A DNA stretch of 64,000 nt from Trissonchulus latispiculum (lineage: Eukaryota > Nematoda > Enoplea > Enoplida > Ironidae), in contig JASAND010000808.1 of the NCBI GenBank assembly GCA_030248195.1, forward strand, positions 1 to 64,000. Direction: 5' to 3'. Below the pieces are notes generated by a model. It searched no databases and was not told the DNA's origin. It saw only the letters and a program-made list of their open reading frames with translations. Made by a program: the position numbers and the translations under genes. Positions 19,273 through 32,600 of this stretch are shown piece by piece; position 1 is the first letter of the stretch; every line of letters starts with the position of its first letter.

Positions 19273-22200
19273 ATGGCTGATAATCCTGACGTGATTCCCA
19301 GAGATGTGTTTGAACTGCAGTCGTTGTATCCCAATGTTTCTATGGATTTTATTGCCGGCGTAGTTAGAAAGGTATATATACAACTTTTTATTCGGTTTAT
19401 ACATAAGAAGACTGGCAGTGTGTCGGCATGGGCGCACCGGGGGGTGGGGGGTGGTTTGGAGGGAGGTTTCGACCGCCCCCGGAAGTTTTGGGGAAGAAAG
19501 CAAAAATTGAGCTATTTCAGCTGGGTCAGCAGCGTCTTTACCAAGCTTCTCTGACACAAGACAGACAGAGATATGAAGTCTAGTGCAAATGTTCCAGTCT
19601 TGCACTTTAAGACTGATACAAACAATCATACTTGTCGATTGAATTTCGTTGTGGCATGGGCGCAAAGGTGGCATCTTAAAATGGTGCAAAACCTAAGGAA
19701 TTAAAGCCAACTTACTGTCGATAGTTGCGATTCAGTTACGGTTAACGATTCTTTGGTGCATGAAGATGTCAATGGCAATGCTCTTGCGTGTGAGCTGTTA
19801 GGATTCTCGCTGGTGTAATCGGCCGAGGCATAGTGACACTCTTTTTCCCCACCCTACTTAAACCAAAGACGGTGAAGGTCGCAGTACTTTTTTCTCCACA
19901 ACTTATTGTACAAATTTAAAGGAAACCATATATATAATAAATCTGACTTATATATATATATTTCAACTCGTTAATCTTACTATAAAGACAATACATACAA
20001 AAATGAACGAAATAGGAGATGGTCTCAGGCCCGCACCCAGGATTTTGAAAGGGGGGGGGTCCAAGGTTAAACACAACGGGGGGTCTGGGGGGCGGAGCTC
20101 CCCAGAAGTCGAAGAAGTTTTGCATTTTTGCCCAAAAATCGTACATTGGATGTTTATTTCCTGCAAAAAGTAAATTATCGCGCCGAAGGCGCGAATATTT
20201 TTTAAGAATAGCTATTTTTGCTATAAAAATAGCAAAAATTTTCTATTTTGTCACCCCAAAAGGGGAGGGTCTAGACCCCTTGAACCCCCCCCCCTGGGTG
20301 CGGCCTGATGGTCTGGCATTTTTTTAGGATCTTGAAAATGGGGGGGGGCTTGTAGCCTAGTGGACTACATAACGTGGTAACGAGATGAATTACGTAATAA
20401 TAACAATGAACGGACGTGCCCAGATGAAAGGGTTGCCTTTTTGTGAAAAAGCGGCAACCCAATAAACAGACATACCCAAATAAAAGGGTTGCCTTTTTGT
20501 AAAAAAGCGGCAACCCAGTAATAAACGGACATATCCAGATGAAAGTGTTGCCTTTTTTTGTGGAAAAAGTGGCAACCCACTAAGTTTTATGCAACAGCGC
20601 CCTGGGTGGCTCCGCCCCCAAACCCTCTGCATAGACTAACTATATACAATTCCGAAACGCTTTAATGCCAGCAGTACAGAAGGAGCTCAAATCCACTCAC
20701 TGCTATAAATAGCGACCCTTGTAATAATGTAATCAAACGAAACGGGGGTGAGCTCCAGGTCTGGGGGGTGAACACCCCCCCCAGCATTTGTATATAGATA
20801 TGGTGGAGTACTGTTTGGGACTTTTTCTGTGCACATGATAGTAGTAGTAAATTTAGTATCATAGGGGTCGCGGCACCGTTAAAAAGTTGCACCTGCCGGC
20901 AGTTATGCCGGCGATGTTTTTTTTTCCGGTGTCTCCGTTTTACCCTCGTATGTCACCATTTTGTAGCCTCTTTCACAGAATGTAGCGAAGTTCAGACACC
21001 TATTGCGGTATATATATCATCAATATATATAGGTTACTGACTTTCGATATATGTGGTCGCCGCCGCGCCACAGTGCGCCGCAGCGCCACAGTGGCGCCAC
21101 AAAGTCGGCTCAGAACGTCGAAATGGCCAAAAGTATGCCTGGGATTAGCTTCTTTCCAGCTCTTTGTGCAAATACAAACCAGACAAGTTATATATGGTTG
21201 ATAAGGACATATATCCGGATTATGACGTTTGAAGTCGGATTTTTGATATGTTGCGCCACAGCGCCACAGTGGCCCGCCAAAGTTGGTGAATGTTGGGTCC
21301 GACTTTGAACTTAGTTTTTTCGCTTATTTTTCAAGATAGACTTCTCATATCTTGCATATAAAGGTTTTTTGGGACGGACAATCGATTCTCGCTATCTGTT
21401 TTGCTGCCCGAGTAACCCAAGTTGCTGGGCTGGTTCCACTTGACCGTCTGAGGGTGTCAGGTCGGTAACCGCTTCCTGGAGGTCCATAGTAGGCTTTACT
21501 TTGCCTCTCCAAACTTTGTCTGTAGGGGTTTTCTGGTGCGCCCAGCTCAGTCCCGGTGTCCGTTTTGCCGTCTGTCCCACCCATCTTGCTGTGCTGGTTC
21601 CACTTTGCCGTCTGGAGGGTCCGGTCGGTACCGGCTTCCGGGAACACCATATATATATAGGACTGTACATAGCCTATCAAAACATTGTCTATAGGGGTTT
21701 TCTGGCGCGCCCAGTTCATTCCTGGCATCCGTTTTGCCGTCTGACCCACCCATCTTGCTGTGCTGGTTCCACTTTGCCATCTGGCCAGGTCGGTGGGAGG
21801 TCATGTGGTCAAAAATGGAAATTTTCAAAAGTAGTCAAATTTGGTATCAAATGAAAGCGCTAAGCGAGCTGAGCAACTTTTGTCATAGAACAGCATGCTA
21901 AAAGTGGCTGTAGAGTGCTGTGGTGGGGTTGGGTGAGGACTTAGGCGATTTTCGGTTAAAAATGAAATTTTTCAAAAGTGGTCAAATTTGGTACCAAATG
22001 AAAGCCCTAAGCGAGCTGAGCAACTTTTGTCATAGGACTGCATGCTCAAAGTTGCTGTAGCGTGCTGTGGTGGGGTGGGGTGAGGACTTAGTCAGGTAGT
22101 GCGCGTTAGCGCACTACGTACCTAGAATAGGGAAAAAAGGCGCATTGCGCAGTGTTGGAACATAGTTTCCCGTGGTGCCGGCGGAGGAGTTGAGCTAGAG

Positions 22201-25200
22201 CCTTCATATTGTACCAGTAGAAAGCCCTTCACGAGAGGTCCATGCTGTGCAAATTTGAGCGAAATCGGCCAAGCCGTTTTTGAGATATGACAGATTGCAT
22301 TTTGAACTACAGACTTTCCACTTTTTTCCCACCCCCCCTAGAGGTCGGAGCTCAAAGATTTTCTATACTATTTAGGGTTTTTTAAACAACTTTTCCCCGA
22401 TTTCTGGGGAAAAATTTTTGGTGTCGGTAGGACCCCCCATAGGTCTGTGTACATAGTAGGATTTCGGTTTTTTCGGACATAGTTTTTTCCAAAATGGAAA
22501 AATTTTCGTCGAAGTAAGCAGGAGCAGGCCTTGGCTGAGGTGTCTGAGGTTTGACGTGCAGCAATGTCCTAAGGTGTTCTAAGGTTAAGTTGTAGGGATT
22601 TTCGATCTGACTTCTGTGGCACCCTGGCCAGGGGTCCGAAGTTAGTGTGTAAAAGGGGGGATCTGGGCCTACGGACTGTGGAGCCATACCAGGGTTTTCT
22701 TTTTCAAAATCGGACCTGTGTAAATGTTGTGTAAATTTAAATTTCAGTGTGTATTTTTGTTTGAAGCTGTGTAAAATCTAAAAGTGTTGTTTTTGAGATA
22801 TAATACGAAATAAAATAAATTTAAGCGTTATTTTATTGCAACAATGTTATTTTCGGATCATTCAATCAAAAGTTCTGGCAACTGCACTTGTGTAACGTCC
22901 GTGGGGGACACGTCCGTGTAACGCAGAAGAACCCACGCGGGGAGTCTAAAACGAAACGGGGGTGAGCTCCAGGTCTGGAGGGTGAACACCCCCCCCAGCA
23001 TTTGTATATACATATGGTGGAGTACTGTTTGGGAATTTTTCTGTGCACATGATAGTAGTAGTAAATTTAGTATCATAGGGGTCGCGGCACCGTTAAAAAG
23101 TTGCACCTGCCGGCAGTTATGCCGGCGATGTTTTTTTTTCCGGTGTCTCCGTTTTACCCTCGTATGTCACCATTTTGTAGCCTCTTTCACAGAATGTAGC
23201 GAAGTTCAGACACCTATTGCGGTATATATATCATCAATATATATAGGTTACAGACTTTCGATATATGTGGTCGCCGCCGCGCCACAGTGCGCCGCAGCGC
23301 CACAGTGGCGCCACAAAGTCGGCTCAGAACGTCGAAATGGCCAAAAGTATGCCTGGGATTAGCTTCTTTCCAGCTCTTTGTGCAAATACAAACCAGACAA
23401 GTTATATATGGTTGATAAGGACATATATCCGGATTATGACGTTTGAAGTCGGATTTTTGATATGTTGCGCCACAGCGCCACAGTGGCCCGCCAAAGTTGG
23501 TGAATGTTGGGTCCGACTTTGAACTTAGTTTTTTCGCTTATTTTTCAAGATAGACTTCTCATATCTTGCATATAAAGGTTTTTCGGGACGGACAATCGAT
23601 TCTCGCTATCAGTTTTGCTGCCCGATTCACCCAATTTGCTGGGCTGGTCTACTTGACCGTCTGAGGGGTCAGGTCGGTAACCGCTTCCGGGAGGTCCATA
23701 GTAGGCTTTACTTGGCCTCTCAAAACTTTGTCTATAGGGGTTTTCTGGTGCGCCCAGCTCATTCCCGGCCTCCATTTTGCCGTCCGACCCACCCATCTTG
23801 CTGGGCTGGTTCCAATTTGCCGTCTGGAGGGTCCGGTCAGTACCGACTTCCGGGAACACCATATAGGACTGTACTTAGCCTCTCAAAACTTTGTCTATAG
23901 GGGTTTTCTGGTGCGCCCAGCTCATTCCTGGCATCTCTTTTGCCTTCGGACCCACCCATCTTGCTGAGCTGGTTCCACTTTGCCATCTGGAGCGTCAGGT
24001 AGGTGGGAGGTCATATTGTGGTCAAAAATGGAAATTTTCAAAAGTGGTCAAATTTGGTATCAAATGAAAGCCCTAAGCGAGCTGAGCAACTTTTGCCATA
24101 GAACTGCATGCTCAAAGTGGCTGTAGAGTGCTGTGGTGAGGTGGGGTGGGGACTTGGGGGTTTTTTGTCCAAACTAAAATTTTTCAAAAGTGGTCAAATT
24201 TGGTATCAAATGAAAGCCCTAAGCGAGCTGAGCAACTTTTGTCATAAAAGTGCATGCTCAAAGTGGCTGTAGAGTGCTGTGCTGGGATAGAGGTGGGGTC
24301 TTAGCCGATTTTGGGTCGAAAATAAAAATTTTCAAAAATGGTCAAATTTGGTACCAAATGAAAGCCACAAGCGAGCTGAGCACCTTTTCTCATAAAAGTG
24401 CATGCTCAAAGTGGCTATAGAGTGCTGTGCTGGGGTATAGATGGGGTCTTAGGCGATTTTGGGTCGAAAATGAATATATATTATCAAAAGTGGTCAAAAT
24501 TGGTATATACCAAATGAAAGCCCCAAGTGAGCTGAGCAACTTTTCTCATAAACGTGCATGCTCACAGTGGCTGTAGAGTGCTGTGGTGGGGTAGGGGTGG
24601 GAGGAAAACTAAGCTTCTGTCATAGAACCACTTACCCTAACTTGCTGTGGAGCGGTCTGGTGTGAGGGGTGTCAGGGTGGAACTGAGCCAATTTGCCATA
24701 GAACCACACACGTGAGTCAGAGTATTTAGTGCATATATAATGCTTAATGATTCTTTAACGCTTTTGTGTCAACGACATGTAAAAAGTGGATAAACAAGAA
24801 ATAAAAATGCTCCTAAAGAGCAAAGAAAGGAATATGAGTCAACATGGAACATGTAAAATGCTAAATATTGTCGGTTGTAAATTAAGAATAAGACAAGCAT
24901 GTAAAATGCTAATATGAGTCTGGTGAGGTTGGAAAGTGCAGAAGACAAGTTTGTACACGCACCAATATGAGTGCATGCCAAATAGACTCATATTGGCATG
25001 CCGTAAAAAACAATAATGCATGCATCCATTGCGGAATTCTAACGGATATATTTCTACCCAGGAGTTAAGACGAATAAGTAGCGTTATTGACGTCACATGG
25101 ATATCCCAACCATGGTCAACATTGTCAACTTTTCTCCTTAGGAAACTGTTAAACCGCTGTTAGTCAACAATGCGCCGACGGACGGATATTATGTAGGGGC

Positions 25201-28200
25201 GCGATAGCGCCCCTACATATATAATATGGGTATAAAGGCGTCTGCGCGGCCCTCTGGAGACCGTGTTGGCCTGGTGCCAGCTAATTAGAGGTCCGGCGGT
25301 GGTAAAAAGGTTACCATCGTAAACAACTCGAGTAGTACTACAAGTACCACCATACTTTTGGTTCGAATTCGAAACTTCGAATTTTTGCACTAGGCGATAG
25401 TTACCGTGCGTTTGTTTTTTTCTCGGTGAATAACGCTTATTGGAAATGCATTTTACGGCTAAGTGTTGGAACGATGTGGGCATTTTGGCACCATACTACT
25501 ATTATATGTTGGTAGACAGGATCCCCCCATGCTACCTTTTTTGGTCATTTTGGCACCTGGCCAATTTTGGCTCTGTGCCAAGGTCCCAAAGTCGGACTTT
25601 CGCTATTTTTCGCAAATTTTGGTCACACTTTTCTAGAACTGGGTAGAAGCTGGAGAGGACTAGTATCTTTTGTTGAAAATTACCAGTAGGGGTGCATAAA
25701 GTAACGAGGGGGATTTTTTAATTTTGCTCCCTAGCTTTCAGGAGATGGGCCCAAACTTTGCATTTTTTTGGCCTGTTTTGGCTAAAAGTTTCTAAGTCCC
25801 ACTTTTACTAGAAATTGCCTAAAAGTCACTAAAAATGGCGTTTTTCGGCCTTGGGGTGGTGCCCATATATAGTAAATCAGGGTCGCTGAAAACGATGAGC
25901 ATACTGCCGATACGGCCCGAAGTGACCACTGGTCAGCATGGCTCCCGTGGTTCCTCGCCCAGGGTCAAAATTGGGAAAACTCCCTCTAAACAGCGTTTTT
26001 CGGCGTTTTGGCCGGGGGCATATATAGCAAATCGACTACGCTCGTTTCAATGGGCATATCGCCGAAACCGACGGAAGTGACCACTGGTCACTACAGCCTA
26101 CGGGGCCTATTGACCACTGGTCAAACGGCCTAAAACTGCGTTTTTCGCCGTTTTGGTCGGGGGCATTTATAGTAAATCGACTACGCTCGTTTCAATGGGC
26201 ATATCGCCGAAACCGACGGAAGTGACCACTGGTCACTACAGCCTACGGGGCCTATTGACCACTGGTCAAACGGCCTAAAACTGCGTTTTTCGGCGCTTTG
26301 GTCGCGGGCATATATAGTAAATCGACTACGCTCGTTTCAATGGGCATATCGCCGAAACCGACGGAAGTGACCACTGGTCACTACAGCCTACGGGGCCTAT
26401 TGACCACTGGTCAAACGGCCTAAAACTGCGTTTTTCGGCGTTTTGGTCGGGGGGCATATATAGTAAATCGACTACGCTCGTTTCAATGGGCATATTGCCG
26501 AAACCGACGGAAGTGACCACTGGTCACTACGGCCTAGGAGTCCTATTGACCACTGGTCAAACGGCCTAAAACTGCGTTTTTCGGCGTTTTGGTCGGGGGC
26601 GTATATAGTAAATCGACTACGCTCGTTTCAATGGGCATATCACCGAAACCGACGGGAGTGACCACTGGTCACTACAGCCTACGGTGCCTATTGACCACTG
26701 GTCAAACGGCCTAAAACTGCGTTTTTCGGCGTTTTTATCGGGGGCATATATAGTAAATCGACTACGCTCGTTTCAATGGGCATATTGCCGAAATTGAGGG
26801 AAGTGACCTGTGGTCACTACGGTCTGTGGGGACTATTGACCAGTGGTCAAACCCCTTAAAACAGCGTTTTGCGGCGTTTTGGTTGGGGGCATATATATAA
26901 ATCCACTACGCTCGTTTCAATGGGCATATTGCCGAAATCGAGGGAGTGACCAGTGATCACTACGGTCTATGGGGCCTATTGACCAGTGGTCAAACCCCTT
27001 AAAACAGCGTTTTTCGGCGTTTTGTTGGTGGCATATATTCTAAATCGACTACGCTCGTTTAGCATGGCACTGTTCAAGCTCCTTGTATCCATTACCGCAT
27101 TGCTGGAAAGGGATCCTTTAAAATGACAGAAGGACAAGAAATAAAAATGCTCCTCTGGAGCATGAAAAAGTAATATGGGTGATGGTGAGGTTGCAAAATC
27201 AAGATAGGACTAGTCTTCAAAATGCTTAATATGGGGCTAGGTTAAAAAATAGAAGAGGACTAGGTTGTGAGCGAATTAATATGGGCACAGCTTCGCCGAA
27301 CAACCCATATTCGCGGGATTTCACGTTTCAGAGCTATCAATGATTGTCAGTCAATAAAAAATTAAGCAGTTGAATACTCATCGAATATAGCTGTTTGCAT
27401 GTACTGTTAGACTAGCTGCTAGGAATATACGTATACTATTATCATTTTGTTGTGTTGAACTACCGCAGGCTCTACTACTAGGAGAAGTCTAAGGATATGA
27501 TGCTAAAGCTATTGGTCCAAGTCAGGAGGAAATAGAAGATCGTGGGAGAGTCCTAAATTATTCTTGAATATAAATTTTCCTTATAAATGGATACGTAAAA
27601 TGCGCTGGTTAGTATGAAGCACTTATCGAAGAAAACGTTTGCTAAAATAAAAGTTCGAATAAGGCTCGAGCACATACCGTAGCTGTAGGTTATTTATGAA
27701 CTATAAACCAAATGTATCGTGGATATGCATAATAATTTACATTTACAAACCGCGAATATGGGTTGTTCGGCGAAGCTGTCCCATATTAATTCGCTCACAA
27801 CCTAGTCCTCTTCTATTTTTTAACCTAGCCCCATATTAAGCATTTTAAAGACTAGTCCTATCTTGATTTTGCAACCTCACCATCACCCATATTACTTTTT
27901 CATGCTCCAGAGGAGCATTTTTATTTCTTGTATACAACATTTTTAATAAGCGTATGTATAACTCATGTATTCAGAGACTCAAAGTTAAATCTGATGTTAA
28001 CTTTCGTGACAATACACGTATATATATACGTGCGTAACCTGTGGAGCATCCTGTCATTCACCCTAAAACTACCCTGTCTCGTCGTGCTGACATTGCGTGA
28101 GTGATATATAACCGAAATTCGCAACCACTTGCCTTCAGAATACTAATAATGCCAATATGAGTCTATTTGGCATGCACTCATATTGGTGCGTGTACAAACT

Positions 28201-29568
28201 TGTCTTCTGCACTTTCCAACCTCACCAGACTCATATTAGCATTTTACATGCTTGTCTTATTCTTCATTTACAACCGACAATATTTAGCATTTTACATGTT
28301 CCATGTTGACTCATATTCCTTTCTTTGCTCTTTAGGAGCATTTTTATTTCTTGTCAAATATGTTAAATGGAAGGAACTGGTGTAACAAAAATAATCCACA
28401 CAAAACCTTCTGATACAAAAATACATATCTTAAAACTTCCCAGGCCTGTTGCGGTTCCTTTTTCCTTTTACTTCCTTTTTTCTCGAGACCTTCCTTTTTC
28501 CTTTTCTTCGCCCGAAATTCCTTTTATTTCCTTTTTTTCTGGATGACTTCAAAAAGTCTAAGAATTTACAAAGTTTTTAAGCAAAATTTACGCTTTTGCC
28601 CATATTTTTTCCAAAATTTACGGCTTCGCCGGGATGTGATCGTATGGATTTTAATTTCAAAGTTGGTTTTATATTTTGGACGTATTTAATAATAACTTGA
28701 GTTAGCTTTACGTTTTGTATTTTGATCTATTTGTCTGGAAAGTGTAGTTATAAGCTATAGTACCGGCTGAGCTTTTGCAGTTTCTAGAGTGCACGAAATA
28801 GCAAATTTTAACGATTTTATTCTTTTCAGCACGTATATATTTTTGTTACGCAACGCTAAGATTATATAAATTTTGATGGTTGTAGGTCGTTTCCAGGACT
28901 TTGCAGAAAATTTCTAACATCCAAACTTCTCGTTTTATCGTTGATATTTTAAAATATTATCTGAAATAGTTTACTATGACAGCATGTTTTCTTTATGACT
29001 GCGAGCTTATTTAACTGTTTTATACAGTTTAAAAAGTTAAATGTATTAGCAATGCGGAATTTGATAGGAGGTTCGTGTTAACCTGGAACGGTTCTATTTA
29101 ATTTTGTCGTCCAAGATAATTGCTTTTCTTTCTGGAATAGTGAAAACATCTGGAGCTGAAATTTTTTGAACAAAATATGTTCTGCTATTTCAGTTTTAGT
29201 TTTCTTTCTCTTTTCTCACTTTTCTCAATTTTATCCGTATATATCCGGGATGAGCACCGGCACCCTAGACCTTGCAAGGGTAGGAGAATTCTCCGGGGGT
29301 TACCTTTACATTTTACCAGCACTCATACGTAGATTGCTGACAGCCGAAGACTGCTTGAAAGCTGTGAGTTCAGCAGTTTATATAGTTTCTAAACCTAGTT
29401 TACGTGCTGTGTGCTATAGATAGGGCTTCCGTTTCATCGACGCGGAAAATATCTGAAACTTGCTTGACCAAGAACCGAGAACCTAGGCACATTCTGGGCA
29501 CCTCTTCCCTATCTTCCAGTAAAAACTAGCATTTTCTTCTCTTCTTCATAATTATTGCGTATATATAC

Positions 29569-29628
<60 letters not shown>

Positions 29629-32600
29629 CTTGTGCATTGTTTTCTGTTTTTGATTGTAGTTCAGCAACGATCCGTGCCTTTATCGAAATCTGGTTAAGGA
29701 GCGTAGTTGTGAGATTTCCAAGCTGTCGTCTTCTGCGTCCTCTGTAGACCTGCGCTCTCCTATGCAAAGTTTACCAAATGTAGACGGCAGTGGTGGTGTG
29801 CCTTCTCTCTACAATTATCAGAATGTCCCCAGAACCATTGGCGGCGGTTCCTACATTATCAAGGGGAATTCTTCTCAGTACAGCACGGCTCCCAGTCCCA
29901 GACCGCCCAGTGCTGGTAGCGATCCGACCAGTCGACCCAGACCTCCGCTCTCCCTTCATCTTCCCAACAGTTATCTTCCCACTGGACGACGGACACCCTC
30001 TCCGCTAACAAATAATGCGGTTGCTTTCCATAGACGTAAGTAATGCATTGCTTATTAGTGTCTGTAATTCTGGCTTGAATTTTGTCCGTGTCGGGTAGTG
30101 CGCTTCGCCTTTGGGTCAATCTCGGTCTCCCTTGTACAAACAATCCAAATTATGAAATTTTCAGTATTTTAGCGTATAGTTTTTACATTTTTAAGAAAAC
30201 ATTTCCGGCTTTTGCAGAATTTTCTATTGTCAAATTGCCTCTTCATGTGAACTTTTGCTGGCATGATTATCTTTCAGATCGTTGAGTTTGTTTGTATTCG
30301 TATGATTTTGATGTTAGTTAGCTGTTACGAACTTATAGTTGAGAAGAAATTCAATCCGTTTTTCTTCTATATATTTGTCGCTTCATTCCTTGCTATATAT
30401 GTATCGTTTAGGAACAGCAACTCCAGAAGATCCACGGCCGAGTGGAGGCCCTCTGTCTCCGGGGCCACGCGAATTTGGTGCTTCTCGTTCACCTCTTCTG
30501 GCTGATCGATTTCGTGATTTGCCTCGCGCTGACAGCTATCCAGAGCTGCCAACCACTTCCAGAAGTCTGGGCTCTTCTGTTGCTGGTAGTATGCGGAGCG
30601 GCTCTCCGCATCACTTCAACATTACGGTCAGCCCGCATCAGTTGGTCATTCACAGTCCGTCCAAGGAAAATGTCCACATCAGCTTCAATAGTCCCAGTTC
30701 CGGTGGAGCCATTCACTCTCCGTCTTCTCCAACGGTGCCCACTCGTCGAATCAGTGTCCCTGAGCAGATTCCTGCCCGGGCTCGCCTGCCGCCTCAGGCC
30801 GTCTATGAGCGGCGCGGCAGTTGCCCGGCCGCTGACCAGCTGGGCTTGGAGGAATCTGAGCATCCTGGAGGATCCCGCTGCACCAGCCTGCACCACCGTT
30901 CAGCACCCAGTCCTCACCGTCTAGTCCCTTCACCGCTTTCACGAACCACAGCACCGCCTCCAGTCGGTGCTGTGGCTGAAGGCCCCTATCGAACGGCTTC
31001 CCCTTCGTTTTCCCATCCTGCGACCCCCAGTGCAGCTGATTCCGGCGGCACGTTGAATGACGATCGAATTGAACAGTTTCAGCAGCCGCTAATGGTTGAT
31101 GTTGGCGGTCGCATAGGGGGTGACAATCTACCGGACGCTTCTGATTGGATATCCTTGGGAGGTCACCATCACTGTGATCCGCAGGAGAGTTCAACCTCAG
31201 CCATGGATACTGGTGGCAGCAGTCAGTACTCTACGCCTTCCACAGTGCCGTCTTGGACGCCCGCCGCAGCACAGACGACGGGGGCACGTCCACGACCGCC
31301 TGCTTCTATCTCCTTTGGCCCTCGCCTGTCCATAACGGTAAATTCCCCTGGCGCCAGGCGGCCCGTCATATCGTTCGGTCCGAATGCCAGTGTTTCGAGA
31401 TACTCGATTGATTCGGTTACGCGTTCTCGCAGCCCGATAACTGGCCAACGTATTGACTACATTGGAAGTGAGTTATCTCGTCTGTATTTTATTGCTGTTA
31501 CGTACTCTTTGTTTGAATTTCTCGGGTCAGCTGAAAGACAATATGTTAAGTTTTGGGTTTACCACCACTGGCTTTTCATGTAATCTTTCATCGAAACACA
31601 CTTGTCTAAAATCACTATTGTCTCAGCCAGCACCCGTAGTTTACTGGTTTAATAATTTTTATTTTATCATTCTTAGGTTTACTCAAACATCAAGCCGCTC
31701 GAAAGAAAACAATGGAGTGTGCGCTGGACAGTGTGGTGATTCGACTGAGCGAACTGAGGGCGGACGTCCAGGAATTGGAGAAGAGTCTACTGGGAAGACG
31801 AAAACTGTCACAAACCGGAATTCCAATAACTGTAGGTTTTAGATTACTATTATAGGTTTTATAAGCTTTCGTTTTCGGTTCTGATTACAAAGTAATGCTT
31901 ATTTTGAGTGCTGTTTGGACATACACGTACACTCCTAGTAGGCTCCTAAATACAGTTAACATGACGTGAGAAAATTTTTAAGGTGCTGGTATCGCTTTGT
32001 GTAAATTTGACCCTATAGGCTTTAATTCTTTATGAAAGTGGATGAAACTTTCCAAATATACTATTTCGGTGCTCTTTAACATTCTGGGACCAGTCCCGCA
32101 TTTTTACGTGCAAAGATAAGAAATTTTTGGTTTCTGCCATTATTCTCTCAGTACATGGTCGCTACACCAGATTGGTTGGTATGGCTGGAAAGAGGGCACC
32201 AAAATGAACATTTTTGCTTTTACAACTTTTGAGCTATCTCTAGTGGTTAAGTCAGTATAAGCAAAAAACGATTTTTGGGGTCCAAAAATGGCCGTTTTCG
32301 AGAAAACCAGTTTTTTCAAAATTACTGCCAAATCATACGGACAATTTTGGTTTATTTATTCTCGATCGATACACAGTCTCATTGCACATTTTATCAATGC
32401 CTATTAGCCGGAGTTTGTTGCTCTAAGCTAGAGGTTTGGCCGAAAAACCATTTTGGCAAAACTGCGATTATTTTGTTTTGAACATCGATTTCTCAAAAAC
32501 TACTCAATGGATTCGCGTGATTTTTGGCAGAATGAGAATTCGCACTATTGCGGAGGGACATTTTTCTTGGTTTGAGCTAAAACTTCTCCAGTTGCGAGAA

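Larger units (their letters stand above)
24794..28354. mobile_element. Outer foldback element A (inverted repeat pair)
   Basis: Inverted arms of ~207 bp: 24794-24996 and 28150-28354. The outer ends read ACAAGAAATAAAAATGCTCC. Each arm has internal ~50-bp modules with the core AATATGAGT (24831, 24911, 24964) and ends inwardly in a hairpin whose stem is AATATGAGT/ACTCATATT. The 3.15-kb interior has no transposase and contains the 145-bp satellite and foldback B. No clear target-site duplication was found. Long arms built of short modules resemble foldback-type DNA transposons; the superfamily is unknown. Confidence 0.7.
19372..29659 (+). other. Intron 1 of the TAB2/3-like gene (10.3 kb)
   Basis: It opens with GTATAT after AGAAAG and closes with GATTGTAG before TTCAGC, splitting the CUE domain in phase 0. 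It is largely repeats: G/C runs, hairpin repeats, a 2.2-kb-spaced direct duplication, 147-bp monomers, nested foldback elements, a 145-bp satellite and a (TA)n tract next to the acceptor. No additional exon is needed to complete the CUE domain. Confidence 0.8.

Noticed and set aside
21051..21308. Identical 85-codon ORF at 21051 and 23265
   Set aside because: It is the result of the direct duplication of R2. It is AT/CAC low complexity, without domain features, inside an intron.
22096..22125. Helitron 3' end (hairpin followed by CTAG)
   Set aside because: The hairpin at 22096 is followed by GTACCTAG, but the related hairpins at 25192 and 48164 lack any nearby CTRR and no 5' TC end was found.
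24769..24981. Similar ORFs at 24769 (minus) and 28167 (plus)
   Set aside because: They are the two inverted arms of foldback A, and the frames follow from the shared DNA.
25365..25390. tRNA gene suggested by GGTTCGAATTCGAA
   Set aside because: No acceptor, D or anticodon arm can be placed around it. No tRNA or rRNA gene was found anywhere in the window.
25836..27060. CRISPR-like array
   Set aside because: The 145-bp monomers are continuous repeats without unique spacers, and the setting is a eukaryotic intron.
29166..29423. Candidate extra TAB2/3-like exon at 29166-29423
   Set aside because: The CUE domain continues directly from exon 1 to 29660 in phase 0. This frame has no acceptor/donor pair in phase and no similarity to the family.
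30489..31448. Minus-strand ORFs of 83-147 codons opposite TAB2/3-like exon 3
   Set aside because: They are antisense shadows of a GC-rich, Ser/Pro-rich exon. The plus strand is supported by splice phase and downstream domains.
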